Source of the DNA: an uncultured Schlesneria sp.
GTDB taxonomy: Bacteria; Planctomycetota; Planctomycetia; Planctomycetales; Planctomycetaceae
Direction of reading: 5' to 3'
Length of the DNA stretch: 64,000 nt
NCBI GenBank assembly: GCA_903904835.1
Contig: CAIVEI010000171.1
Span: 1 to 64,000, forward strand
Below the pieces are notes generated by a model that ran no database searches, was not told where the DNA came from, and saw nothing but the letters and a program-made list of their open reading frames with translations. Numbering within the stretch: position 1 is the first letter of the stretch; each line of letters starts with the position of its first letter. The position numbers were made by a program, and so were the translations under genes. Positions 42,404 to 51,717 of this stretch are shown here, piece after piece.

Positions 42404-43972
42404 ATGCCGAGAATCCAGATCTACGATACGACACTGCGAGATGGCAGTCAGGGCGAAGGAATCAACTTCTCGCTGCAAGATAAGCTGATGATCACTCAGA
42501 AGCTGGACGATGTCGGTATCGATTTCATCGAGGGTGGGTATCCACTTTCGAATCCGAAGGATGCGGAATACTTCGTTCGAGCACGGGACCTGACGCTGAA
42601 GCATGCGAAGATCGTGGCGTTCGGGATGACGCGGCGACGAGGCTGTGCCGCCGAAGACGATATCGGAATGTGTGCCTTACGAGATGCCCATTCGCCGGTC
42701 GTTACGATCGTCGGCAAGACATGGGACCTGCATGTCACCGAAGTGCTCAACGTCGATGAAGCGGAAAACCTGGCAATGATTCGCGATTCCGTGGCGTTCC
42801 TGAAGGCGGAAGGCCGCGAAGTCTTCTATGACGCCGAACATTTCTTCGATGGATTTCGAGCCAACCCTGAGTTTGCTCTGAAGACAGTCGTGGCGGCTCA
42901 AGACGCCGGAGCCAGTACGATCGTTCTATGTGACACAAACGGTGGACGTCTGCCGGAAGACATCGCCAAGGCGGTCGAAGCGGTTCGTAAAGAACTAAAA
43001 ATTCCCGTTGGGATCCACTGTCATAATGATTGTGAACTGGCGGTCGCCAATTCGTTAACCGCCGTCGATCATGGTGCGATCCAGGTTCAGGGAACGATCA
43101 ACGGCATCGGCGAACGCTGCGGGAATGTCGACCTGATCAGCGTCGTGGGGAATCTCGCTTTGAAAAAGGGGTATGATGTCCTGCTGCCCGGTGGCATGGT
43201 TCACCTGACGGAACTGTCTCGTTACGTCTACGAGATTGCCAATATGAACTTTCGGTCGGGTCAGGCCTTCGTCGGAACAAGTGCCTTCGCTCACAAGGGT
43301 GGGATGCACGTTCATGCCGTTAACCGTCTGGCATCCAGCTATGAACACATCCCCCCGGAAACCGTCGGCAATCAACGACGGGTACTGGTGAGCGAACTTT
43401 CCGGTCGATCCAACATCATCGCCAAGACAACAAAGTATCAGATCGAAAATGACAAAGTTCTGATGGGACGGATTCTGGAACGAGTGGTCGATCTCGAAAA
43501 CGAGGGCTATCAGTTCGAGGCGGCCGAAGCGTCGTTTGACCTGCTCGTCCGCAAAGAAGCGGGTGTCTATCAGCCGAAATTCCAGCGGCTGCATTACCGA
43601 GTGAATGTGGAGACAACGGCAGGACAGGGAACCATCACGGAAGCGACGGTCAAACTGCGAGTCAACTCGCACACGGAACACGTCGTGGCGGAAGGGGATG
43701 GTCCGGTGAATGCTCTCGACAACGCCTTGCGAAAGGCGCTGTCAGTGGCTTATCCGAACCTCGCCGAAATGCAACTTGTCGATTACAAAGTGCGGGTCAT
43801 CAATTCGGCGGAAGGGACTGCCGCTCGAGTTCGCGTCGTGATCGAAAGTCGCGACCATACCGACGTCTGGAGTACTGTCGGTGTCAGCGAGAACGTGATC
43901 GAAGCAAGCTGGCTGGCTCTGGTCGATAGTGTGGAATACAAACTGTACAAAGATAGTGAAACGACTATATGA
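42404..43972 (+). CDS. cimA: (R)-citramalate synthase
   Basis: 522 aa. Condenses acetyl-CoA and pyruvate to citramalate, the first step of the pyruvate route to isoleucine. The HMGL-like TIM barrel begins 'IYDTTLRDGSQGEGINFSLQ'; 'TIVGKTWDLHVTEVLNVD' is typical of CimA rather than LeuA; 'GIHCHNDCELAVANS' carries metal-ligand histidines. The C-terminal 130 residues form a LeuA-type allosteric domain, where Ile feedback is known in the family. ATG 42404 is chosen over 42377 and the track's TTG 42353, which lies inside the terminator. The stop overlaps valS (ATGA), indicating translational coupling. 2-isopropylmalate synthase is the main alternative. Confidence 0.9.
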   Translation: MPRIQIYDTTLRDGSQGEGINFSLQDKLMITQKLDDVGIDFIEGGYPLSNPKDAEYFVRARDLTLKHAKIVAFGMTRRRGCAAEDDIGMCALRDAHSPVVTIVGKTWDLHVTEVLNVDEAENLAMIRDSVAFLKAEGREVFYDAEHFFDGFRANPEFALKTVVAAQDAGASTIVLCDTNGGRLPEDIAKAVEAVRKELKIPVGIHCHNDCELAVANSLTAVDHGAIQVQGTINGIGERCGNVDLISVVGNLALKKGYDVLLPGGMVHLTELSRYVYEIANMNFRSGQAFVGTSAFAHKGGMHVHAVNRLASSYEHIPPETVGNQRRVLVSELSGRSNIIAKTTKYQIENDKVLMGRILERVVDLENEGYQFEAAEASFDLLVRKEAGVYQPKFQRLHYRVNVETTAGQGTITEATVKLRVNSHTEHVVAEGDGPVNALDNALRKALSVAYPNLAEMQLVDYKVRVINSAEGTAARVRVVIESRDHTDVWSTVGVSENVIEASWLALVDSVEYKLYKDSETTI

Positions 43973-46900
43973 CGACCGAAATCCCCAAGCAGTACGAACC
44001 CGCCCAGGCTGAAGCACGTTGGTCCCCGTTTTGGGAAGAGCGAGGTGATTTCAACGCCAATCCGCCAAAGCCGGGTGATCCGGATCCTAAGCCGCCGCAT
44101 GTCATCATGATTCCGTTGCCGAACGTGACGGGTGCGCTGCATATGGGGCATGCGCTCAATGGAACGTTGCAAGACCTGCTGACTCGTTGGCGCCGGATGC
44201 AGGGGTATGAAGCCCTGTGGATGCCGGGGACCGATCACGCGGGGATTGCGACTCAATCGGTTGTCGAAAAACGGATGCTCGAAGAAGAGGGACTGACCCG
44301 GCACGACATTGGCCGCGAGGCACTCGTCAAACGGATCTTGACCTGGAAGGATGCGTACGAAAAACGGATTCTCAGCCAGTTGAAAAGTCTCGGTGCAAGC
44401 TGTGACTGGCGACGGGTTCGGTTCACGTTGGACGATGTTTGTTCGCGCGCTGTGCGACAGACATTCTTCAAGATGTTCAAAGACGGACTGATCTATCGCG
44501 GCAAGCGGCTGGTGAACTGGGATACGTTCCTGCAAACCGCTGTGGCCGACGACGAAGTCTATGACGAAGAGATCGACGGTCACTTCTGGACGATGAACTA
44601 TCCGGTCATCGACGATGCGGGCCAGCCAACCGGTGACCGCATTTCGTTCAGCACGACTCGTCCCGAAACGATGCTGGGTGATACCGCCGTCTGCGTCCAT
44701 CCGACCGATGAGCGATACACTCATTTGATCGGCAAACGAGTTCGTATCCCCGTCAACGGTCGGCTGATTCCGATCGTCGCGGATGCCTTGCTGGCTGACA
44801 AAACGCTGGGAACCGGCTGCGTGAAGGTGACTCCTGCACACGACCCGAACGACTACGCCTGTTGGACTCGCAACAAAGAAGCGATGGGCGAGCCGATCAA
44901 CATTCTGAATCCCAATGGGACACTGAACGAGAACGGCGGGACATGGCAGGGACTGGATCGACTGGTCGCACGTGACGCTGTGGTGGCCGAGATGGAAAAG
45001 CTTGGGCACTTCGAGAAAGTGGAAGATCGCAAGATTCCGCTCAAGCATAGCGATCGTTCGAAGACCCCTGTCGAGCCGTACCTGTCTGAGCAGTGGTTCG
45101 TGAAGATGGACACGCTGGCCCAGGCCGCGATCGATGCCGTTAATGACAACCGGGTGACGTTCTATCCCGAGCGATACCGTTCGTCGTACCTCGACTGGCT
45201 GGGTGAGAAGCGGGACTGGTGTATCAGCCGACAACTCTGGTGGGGACACCGGATTCCGGTCTGGTCGACCGCATACGAAAGTGAATCCGCAGCTCAGAAG
45301 GCAAAAGCGCAGTTTGAAGCGAACGCCAAATTCAATCCTGATCTGATTGAGTTCACGATTCACTCGGCGTCAGGTCCCTCGGCGGCAACAGGGGGTGCTT
45401 TGTTACAGGCTTGCCTGGCGACGGACGATGCCGAATGGACTGAGGAGATTGAATCGCACGGATTCAAGCGAGACGAAGATGTCCTGGATACCTGGTTCAG
45501 TTCGGCCCTCTGGCCGCACGCCACTCTCGGCTGGCCCGACCTCAAACACAATCCGCCGCTCGACGGCCATGCAGACCCTTCGACAACCGGCAAGAACGAA
45601 GTCCTGCCGTACTTTTATCCTGGCAGCGTGCTTGTGACTTCGCGTGACATCATCACGTTGTGGGTGGCGCGAATGGTGTTGACGGGTCTCTATAACATGG
45701 GTGACGTTCCGTTCAGGCATGTCTGTATTCATCCCAAGATTCAGGATGGATTCGGGCAGACGATGTCGAAGTCGAAGGGGAACGGCGTCGATCCGATCGA
45801 GTTGATCGAGAAATATGGCTGCGACGGCATGCGGTTCACGATCGCTTCGTTCGCGGGTGAAACTCAGGACGTGCGGTTGCCGGTCGGGTACGAGTGCCCT
45901 CATTGCCAGGCGGTGATTCCTCAGGAACCGCATCATCTCAAATTCAAACCAGGTAAGCCGAAGATCAAGTGCCCCAAGTGCAAGAAAGAATCACAGTACG
46001 CCACGCCGAACTATATTCCGGACGAAGGTGAACCGGTCGCAAGAATCGTGATCGAACGCTTCGAGTACGGTCGCAACTTCTGCAACAAGCTGTGGAATGC
46101 AGCTCGTTTCGCAATGATGAACCTGGAAGGCTATACGCCCGGTGCCGTTGATCCCGCATCGCTCGCCATCGAAGATCGCTGGGTTCTGTCACGACTCGCC
46201 ACGGTCACGGATGAAGTGACGTCGCTACTTAGCGTCTACAAGTTTGACGCCGCGACTCGATCGTTACGTGACTTCGTCTGGAACGAGTTCTGTGACTGGT
46301 ATCTAGAGATGATCAAGCCTCGCCTGCGAGACGAAGCTCTCAAGCCGACCGCCCAGCGAGTTCTTGTCGCGGTGCTTGATACGACCTTAAGGCTTCTGCA
46401 TCCATTCACACCATTCATTACGGAAGAGCTTTGGCAGCGATTGGCTGAGATCGCCCCCGAGCGAGGTCTGCCTGCCCCAACGAAGTCGGCAGACGCGATC
46501 ATCGTGGCCCCGTGGCCAACGGGTCTTGAAGGTTATCGAGACGCTTCGCTGGAAGCCCGGTTCCAGCGATTACAAGACCTGATCGTCGCCGTCCGGAACG
46601 TGCGAGGGAACTACAACATCAGTCCTGCGGTCGCCGTTTCGATCTCCGTTCGTTGTTCGCCCGAGATTGCCGCCGACCTCAATCAAGTGAAGCCGCAATT
46701 CGAGATGCTGGCCAAGGCGACGCTGACCGCAGCAGGACCGAGTGTCACTCGACCGAATGCCAGCGCCAGTTTCGCCCTCGGCGATGCCGATGGTTACTTG
46801 CCCTTGGAAGGGTTGGTCGATCTCCAGGCAGAAGTGTCACGTCTCAAGAAAGAGGCGGACAAGCTGCGCGGCTTCATCGCAGGTCACGAAAAGAAGCTCT

Positions 46901-47025
46901 CAAACCAGAGCTTCATCGATCGAGCTCCGCCAGAAGTCGTCGTCGAAGTCCGTGAGACGTTAGCGGGGCTTCAGAATCAGCTAAACAGCATCGAAGATGC
47001 GGCCAAACAGTTGTCGGGCGCATAA
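43969..47025 (+). CDS. valS: Valyl-tRNA synthetase
   Basis: 1,018-aa class I synthetase charging tRNA-Val. HIGH-type motif 'PNVTGALHMGHALNG' (about residue 50), KMSKS-type 'TMSKSKGNGVDP' (about 598), an editing CP1 domain containing 'FSTTRPETMLGDTAVCVHP', and a C-terminal coiled coil ('LQAEVSRLKKEADKLRGFIA'). An insertion after the KMSKS loop carries paired CxxC motifs ('CPHCQ...CPKCKKES', about 643-678), a zinc-ribbon-like feature seen in some ValS and IleS. The ATG overlaps the cimA stop by 4 bp, so both enzymes share the branched-chain-linked leader control. Confidence 0.97.
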   Translation: MTTEIPKQYEPAQAEARWSPFWEERGDFNANPPKPGDPDPKPPHVIMIPLPNVTGALHMGHALNGTLQDLLTRWRRMQGYEALWMPGTDHAGIATQSVVEKRMLEEEGLTRHDIGREALVKRILTWKDAYEKRILSQLKSLGASCDWRRVRFTLDDVCSRAVRQTFFKMFKDGLIYRGKRLVNWDTFLQTAVADDEVYDEEIDGHFWTMNYPVIDDAGQPTGDRISFSTTRPETMLGDTAVCVHPTDERYTHLIGKRVRIPVNGRLIPIVADALLADKTLGTGCVKVTPAHDPNDYACWTRNKEAMGEPINILNPNGTLNENGGTWQGLDRLVARDAVVAEMEKLGHFEKVEDRKIPLKHSDRSKTPVEPYLSEQWFVKMDTLAQAAIDAVNDNRVTFYPERYRSSYLDWLGEKRDWCISRQLWWGHRIPVWSTAYESESAAQKAKAQFEANAKFNPDLIEFTIHSASGPSAATGGALLQACLATDDAEWTEEIESHGFKRDEDVLDTWFSSALWPHATLGWPDLKHNPPLDGHADPSTTGKNEVLPYFYPGSVLVTSRDIITLWVARMVLTGLYNMGDVPFRHVCIHPKIQDGFGQTMSKSKGNGVDPIELIEKYGCDGMRFTIASFAGETQDVRLPVGYECPHCQAVIPQEPHHLKFKPGKPKIKCPKCKKESQYATPNYIPDEGEPVARIVIERFEYGRNFCNKLWNAARFAMMNLEGYTPGAVDPASLAIEDRWVLSRLATVTDEVTSLLSVYKFDAATRSLRDFVWNEFCDWYLEMIKPRLRDEALKPTAQRVLVAVLDTTLRLLHPFTPFITEELWQRLAEIAPERGLPAPTKSADAIIVAPWPTGLEGYRDASLEARFQRLQDLIVAVRNVRGNYNISPAVAVSISVRCSPEIAADLNQVKPQFEMLAKATLTAAGPSVTRPNASASFALGDADGYLPLEGLVDLQAEVSRLKKEADKLRGFIAGHEKKLSNQSFIDRAPPEVVVEVRETLAGLQNQLNSIEDAAKQLSGA

Positions 47026-47159
47026 GCAACGAAACCCCACCCCCCCTGGGAACTGTCGAAATAATCGGATTTAGTCTAGCCAGCGGTGGATTACAAAGAT
47101 AAATAAGTAATCCGTCAAATGTATGGTGAGATTGAGCGGATCGCAGGAGGTGAGTGAGC

Positions 47160-48749
47160 ATGGGGTACTGGGCGAGGACGCCGCAAGCGCGTGGCCAACA
47201 GATTTTGTTTTCGACCACGCTGGATGATTTCTTCCCGCCAGACCATCCCGTCCGGTTGATCGGCGAATTGCTTGATGGTTTTGATTGGACCAGCTGGGAA
47301 TCTCAGTAGCACGGCTTTCGAGGCAAGCCGCCGATTCACCCTCGTGTGCTGGCTGGGTTGTGGCTTTATGGTCTGCGTCGCGGTGTGCGGTCCAGTCGCA
47401 AGTTGGAATATATGTCCCGGCACGGTGTGGATTTCCTCTGGCTGGCGGAATGACATGTCCCTGATCATTCGACGCTGAGCAGTTTTCGCTTGCAGTTTGG
47501 CGACCAGTTGAAGGATTTGTTCCGTCATGTACTGCGAGTGGCCATGGCGGCTGGATTGCTGCGATTGATCGATGTGGCCACCGATGGGACTCGGGTGAAG
47601 GCATACAACGGTCGGTTTGAAACCTGGACTGCCGAGACAATCTCCAAGGTCATTGATGATCTGGTGAAGGAGTTTGAAACGAAGCTGGCCGAGACACGTG
47701 AGAACGACGGTCGCGACGAGGGTTTACTGGGCGAGAATTCGACCGAGATGCTGCCGCCGGAACTCGCTGATCTGAAGTTGCGACGTGAGAAGCTGGAGCA
47801 AATTCAACGGGAGTTGAAGGCGATGGATGACGCCCGCCGCAAGGAAGGAGTCAATCCCGCCAAGAACCCAGCTCAGATCCCCAAGCACGATCCGGACTCT
47901 CGCGTGCTGCCGAATAAAGAAGGTGGTTATGCTCCGAATTACACACCGATTTGCACTGCGGAAGGTCACGGCGGGTTCCTGGTGGATGTCGACGTGATCT
48001 CGGGCAGCCTGGAGCAAAGGGAGTTGCTTACCAGTCTTGATCGCGTCGAACAAACGCTAGGCGAGAAGCCTGAAAATTCCTTAGCTGATGGGCTTTTCGC
48101 TACCGGCCCCAATATCGAGGGACTCGGTCAACGCGACATCGAGTTCTTCTCGAATCTTCCTTCTCCTGACCCCGCGACGAATCCAGCGATTCGTTCTGAC
48201 CCCACACAACCGGTCCCTCCCGAAAAGTGGGACCAACTTCCGATCAACGCTCAATCGAAAAAACTGGACAAGTCGTGTTTCGTCTATGATTCCAAGGCCG
48301 ATACCTTCTACTGTCCGCAAGGACATGCGATGCCGTTCGAAGTGACAAAGTCAGAAACGACGCGAGGTGAGAAGTCGACTTGGAACACCTACCGCTGCAA
48401 CGACTGTGACGACTGCCCGTTGAAGGCTCGCTGTATTGCCAAGACCAACAAGGACGGTCGTACCGTCAGTCGAGACGCACATGCTTCGCAACGCGACAAG
48501 CTTTCAGCCAAGATGCGAGAAGACCCCGCCAAAAAGAAATACGATCAACGCATGCGGATCGCCGAGACACCGTTCGCTATGATCAAACATATTCTCGGCC
48601 TCCGACAGTTCCTGTTGCGAGGCATGGAAAAAGTCAAACTGGAATGGTTGTGGACCTGCACTGCAATCAACCTCGACAAACTCGCACGAGGCTTGGCCCG
48701 GATGCGCTGCGATCTGGAGGCCACCAGATGTTTATCAATCAAGTGTTAA
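47160..48749 (+). pseudogene. IS1182-type transposase, interrupted by two in-frame stops
   Basis: The frame from ATG 47160 reads 'MGYWARTPQARGQQILFSTT', 'FRGKPPIHPRVLAGLWLYGL' and 'SSRKLEYMSRHGVDFLWLAE', the IS1182/IS5-like N-terminal domain, but contains TAG at 47307-47309 and TGA at 47451-47453. After the second stop it continues in the same frame as a 419-aa ORF (47490-48749) with 'IDVATDGTRVKAYNGRFETW' and a C-terminal Cys-rich segment ('YRCNDCDDCPLKARC') before 'MRIAETPFAMIKHILGLRQF'. No frame changes are needed, only two substitutions. AGGAGG precedes the ATG. Terminal repeats not found. Non-functional unless suppressed. Confidence 0.85.
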
Positions 48750-48780
48750 ACCAGCATCGCAAAAAACACTCTGATACGTT

Positions 48781-48794
48781 AGCCCGACGCGCAA
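48781..48794. repeat. Left fragment of a palindromic repeat split by the IS
   Basis: 'agcccgacgcgcaa' is the outer part of the left arm of the 26-bp palindrome whose inner part lies at 50309-50320 and whose right arm is 50341-50366. Its last six bases 'gcgcaa' are repeated at 50303-50308, right after the IS. Confidence 0.85.
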
Positions 48795-50302
48795 GTTTTG
48801 AAGTTGCGCTAATTGGATTTTGGAGAAAAAACTGCTCTTGCCAAAAAACGAGTCTTCACCCATGACCAGATCATTGGAATCTCACCGGTCACAGGGAAGA
48901 CTCGCGATGATTACTTTTACGGAATCGGCTCATTCACTCAAGTCGTTCCTTAGTAAAACGGGTTTGGGGATGCTGGCGAGAATGATGGTGTTGAGAATGG
49001 TTTTAGCTTTTATCTGTCGGCATGGCCGCATGTCGTGTTCTCAGGCAGCGTGCAGCATTGCTTACCAGTCGATTCATCGCGGACAACTGACTCGATTTCT
49101 GGCTCGTCCACGCTGGCGAAAGAACAACTTTAATGATCTCTTGCGGGAGGAATTGCTGCGAATGAAAGCGTCCTCACGAGGAACAGTTGTTTTTATCGTA
49201 GATGTCACAGTAGTCACGCAGTCAGGCCAGAAGACACAAAACACGTTCAACACAGGCAATCGTCAACGTCGGCCAAAAAAGGGGCGGCGGTACAACAAGA
49301 AAAAGATCGTCCAGAAAAATTGCCAAAGCTACACATTCGGCTTGTTGGTCACACCCTCAGGATATCGCATCCCGTATCAGATTCCGTACTACACAAAGGA
49401 GTACTGTCAGAAAAAGGGAATCAAACATCGCACCACTGCAGAGTCGGTGGCGGATTTGATCCGCATCCTACCGATTCCAAAAGAGGCGACAGTCGTTGTG
49501 CTGGGGGACACGGTCTACGATGCGGAAGTCGTTCAAAAGGCCTGCAAGGAACGAGGCTATACGTGGATTGTTCCGGCAAACTCGGAACGTGTTTATGAAG
49601 GAACGAAAGGCAATCGACCCAGGTTGCGTGCACGTCTAAAGGATTGGACAAGTCTGTCGCTGAAGACCATCAGGCTTCGCGCGTCCACGGGCAAGTATGC
49701 CGGTTACCGGCGGCTTTCCAAGTGGCGTGTTGGGCCGAAACAGAAACGACGCGTCTTCTACGCCTATCAGGAAAAGTCCGAAGTACGCAGCGTCGGTTGT
49801 GTACAGCTGATTTTTTCGACAATGAAACCCGACTTAAAAACAGCGACCCCCGACGATGTGAAAATCCTCATGACCAACAACACCAGCCTGAGCGTCGGCG
49901 ACGTGATTGAACTCTACTCACTTCGCTGGCAGATCGAGTTGTTTTTCAAAGAACTGAAATCGACGCTGGGATTCTCTCAGTACCGTTTTCAGTGTTTCGA
50001 AGCCGTGCATGCGTGGGCCGAGACAGCGATCACGGCGGTACTGTTTTTGGAACATCAACGAGCCAAACGTCTCCAAGATCGCCGACTAACTGCCGAAGAA
50101 AAGCAGTGGTGGACGTCGCAACGCCTGCACGGATTGTGTGCCACGTTCCGTCAGGAATGCAAAGGCAACGAGTTAAAATTCGTTTCAGATCGCCTAAAAA
50201 CCTCTGGAGGAATCGCAAAACTCAAACGACATATCGCCAACGCATTACCCAAGGAATATAGGGTTGCTGGATAATTTTATGAAAAATGCGCAACTTCAAA
50301 AC
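48795..50302 (+). mobile_element. IS4-family insertion sequence with 15-bp terminal inverted repeats
   Basis: About 1.5 kb. Left end 'gttttgaagttgcgc' (48795-48809) and right end 'gcgcaacttcaaaac' (50288-50302) are perfect inverted repeats. The direct repeat 'gcgcaa' (8 bp if 'ac' is counted) flanks both ends at 48789-48794 and 50303-50308, a target duplication. The single transposase gene spans nearly all of it. It appears complete and recent. Confidence 0.9.
48862..50274 (+). CDS. IS4-family transposase
   Basis: 470 aa from ATG 48862. A DDE transposase: first Asp in 'VVFIVDVTVVT', second in 'VVVLGDTVYDAEVV', and the IS4-specific Y(2)R(3)E(6)K signature 'YSLRWQIELFFKELK' with catalytic Glu. 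A basic linker 'RRPKKGRRYNKKK' follows the first Asp. The track starts at TTG 48820, only 10 bp from the left repeat; no clear ribosome site distinguishes it from ATG 48862 or 48907. The frame is intact, so the element may be active. Confidence 0.92.
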   Translation: MTRSLESHRSQGRLAMITFTESAHSLKSFLSKTGLGMLARMMVLRMVLAFICRHGRMSCSQAACSIAYQSIHRGQLTRFLARPRWRKNNFNDLLREELLRMKASSRGTVVFIVDVTVVTQSGQKTQNTFNTGNRQRRPKKGRRYNKKKIVQKNCQSYTFGLLVTPSGYRIPYQIPYYTKEYCQKKGIKHRTTAESVADLIRILPIPKEATVVVLGDTVYDAEVVQKACKERGYTWIVPANSERVYEGTKGNRPRLRARLKDWTSLSLKTIRLRASTGKYAGYRRLSKWRVGPKQKRRVFYAYQEKSEVRSVGCVQLIFSTMKPDLKTATPDDVKILMTNNTSLSVGDVIELYSLRWQIELFFKELKSTLGFSQYRFQCFEAVHAWAETAITAVLFLEHQRAKRLQDRRLTAEEKQWWTSQRLHGLCATFRQECKGNELKFVSDRLKTSGGIAKLKRHIANALPKEYRVAG

Positions 50303-50308
50303 GCGCAA

Positions 50309-50366
50309 GCGAGGGATCTTCACTTCGTTTTAACAGGAATAAGATCCCTCGCTTGCGCGTCGGGCT
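50309..50366. repeat. Remainder of the palindromic repeat disrupted by the IS
   Basis: 'gcgagggatctt' (50309-50320), a 20-nt loop, then the right arm 'aagatccctcgcttgcgcgt' onward to 50366. Joined to 48781-48794 without the duplicated hexamer, the two arms form a perfect 26-bp inverted repeat. A third copy of the right arm lies in the giant gene at 51798-51823. Confidence 0.88.
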
Positions 50367-50383
50367 CACGTATCACGGTGTTT

Positions 50384-51376
50384 TCAGGCAGGGACGCTCT
50401 TCAGAATCCCTTCGACGACGGCGTCGGTCTGAATCCCCTCGGCCTGTCCTTCAAAGTTCAGGATGATTCGGTGCCGCAGAACGTTCAGGGCAATTGCCCG
50501 GATGTCGTCGCGGGCAACGTGGTAGCGACCGTCCAGGATCGCCAGGATCTTTGCGGCCAGGATCAGCGACTGTGCCCCTCGGGGGCTGCTGCCGTAACGA
50601 ACATATCGCTTCGTCACGTTGGGTGCTGTCGCATGGTCAGGGTGAGTCGCCAGGACAAGCGAGATTCCATACCGGCGAACGTCGTCGGCGATCGGAATCT
50701 GTCGAATGAGCTGACTCATCGCCAGGATGCGGTCTCCGGCAAGGACCGGTTGAGCACGAGGTGACTTGGCTTCGGTCGTTCGATCAAGAATCGTTTCCAG
50801 CTCGTTGAGTGTCGGAAACTTGACAATCAACTTGCTGAAGAAACGGTCGAGCTGCGCTTCGGGAAGGGGATAGGTCCCTTCCATTTCGAGCGGGTTCTGG
50901 GTTGCCAGGACGAAGAACGGTTCGGGCAATTTGTAAGTGTGCCCGGCGATCGTGACGGTGTGTTCCTGCATGGCCTCAAGCAAAGCAGACTGGGTTTTCG
51001 GAGTTGCTCGATTGATTTCGTCGGCAAGCAGCACGTTGGTGAAGATCGGCCCCTGTTGAAACTCGAACTTCTTTTGTTTGTCTGGTGTCTCCAGAACGAC
51101 GTTTGTCCCAAGCAAGTCGGCCGGCATCAGGTCGGGGGTAAACTGTACGCGGCTGAATTTCAGATGCAGAGCGTCGGCGAGCGTTCGCACGAGCATCGTC
51201 TTACCCAGACCGGGGACACCTTCCAGCAGAACGTGACCGCCACCGATCAGACAGATCAATGTCCCTCGAATAATATCGTCGTTACCAACTATCACTTTGC
51301 CGATTTCGTCGTGCAACGTTTTGAAGTCCGAACGAAACTGGTCACACAGTTGTTGAGTTTCAGCGGTCGTCGACAT
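50384..51376 (-). CDS. MoxR-type AAA+ ATPase
   Basis: 330 aa. Walker A 'LLEGVPGLGKTML', Walker B 'NVLLADEINRATPKTQSALL', the sensor-region 'PFFVLATQNPLEMEGTYPLP' and a C-terminal lid with 'RYGSSPRGAQSLILAAK' are all typical of the MoxR proper subfamily. The start is set at ATG 51376 (AGGAA 9 nt upstream) rather than the track's GTG 51415. MoxR ATPases usually precede DUF58 and VWA genes and act as chaperones for protein complexes; here nothing follows on that strand except repeats and two IS elements, so the operon may have been cut. Confidence 0.93.
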   Translation of the reverse strand: MSTTAETQQLCDQFRSDFKTLHDEIGKVIVGNDDIIRGTLICLIGGGHVLLEGVPGLGKTMLVRTLADALHLKFSRVQFTPDLMPADLLGTNVVLETPDKQKKFEFQQGPIFTNVLLADEINRATPKTQSALLEAMQEHTVTIAGHTYKLPEPFFVLATQNPLEMEGTYPLPEAQLDRFFSKLIVKFPTLNELETILDRTTEAKSPRAQPVLAGDRILAMSQLIRQIPIADDVRRYGISLVLATHPDHATAPNVTKRYVRYGSSPRGAQSLILAAKILAILDGRYHVARDDIRAIALNVLRHRIILNFEGQAEGIQTDAVVEGILKSVPA

Positions 51377-51717
51377 GAGGGCGGATTCCTTACTTAACCG
51401 ACAATTCAGCGGCACCCGAGTCGCTGAATTATGGGGTCGGCGGTTGTCCTATGAGTGATTCGGTTACCAGACACAATCGATGGACGAGGTTGTCCATACC
51501 ACGTTGAACCGTGCGACAGGAGGAGCCCCCTGATCGACGCGATGCAAAATTCTGTCGTTGATGGCTTCCCAACGCAAGCCGGGCAAGACAAAATGCCTGA
51601 GTATTTCTGACAGACATTTCCCGCTTCAATTGCCTTTTCTTCCGCGACGCTCGTCCGGCATCACGCCAGGTCGCCGAAAAAAGGTTGCCAAAAATTCACG
51701 ATCAGGAGGCTTTTGTG
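51377..51717. other. Divergent spacer between moxR and the giant TPR gene
   Basis: 340 bp that should hold both promoters; no convincing -35/-10 pair was identified. At its right end AGGAGG (51704-51709) is a strong ribosome site for ATG 51718. The track ORFs here (61, 66, 175 aa) are short or overlap the giant gene in another frame. Confidence 0.6.

Noticed and set aside
43783-45363. 526-aa minus-strand ORF opposite cimA/valS
   Set aside because: Antisense shadow of strongly coding plus-strand genes; composition (Arg/His/Gln-rich) lacks domains.
47307-47453. Stop-codon recoding (TAG/TGA readthrough) in the IS1182 transposase
   Set aside because: Two different stops, no SECIS-like or pyrrolysine context, and single-base changes explain both.
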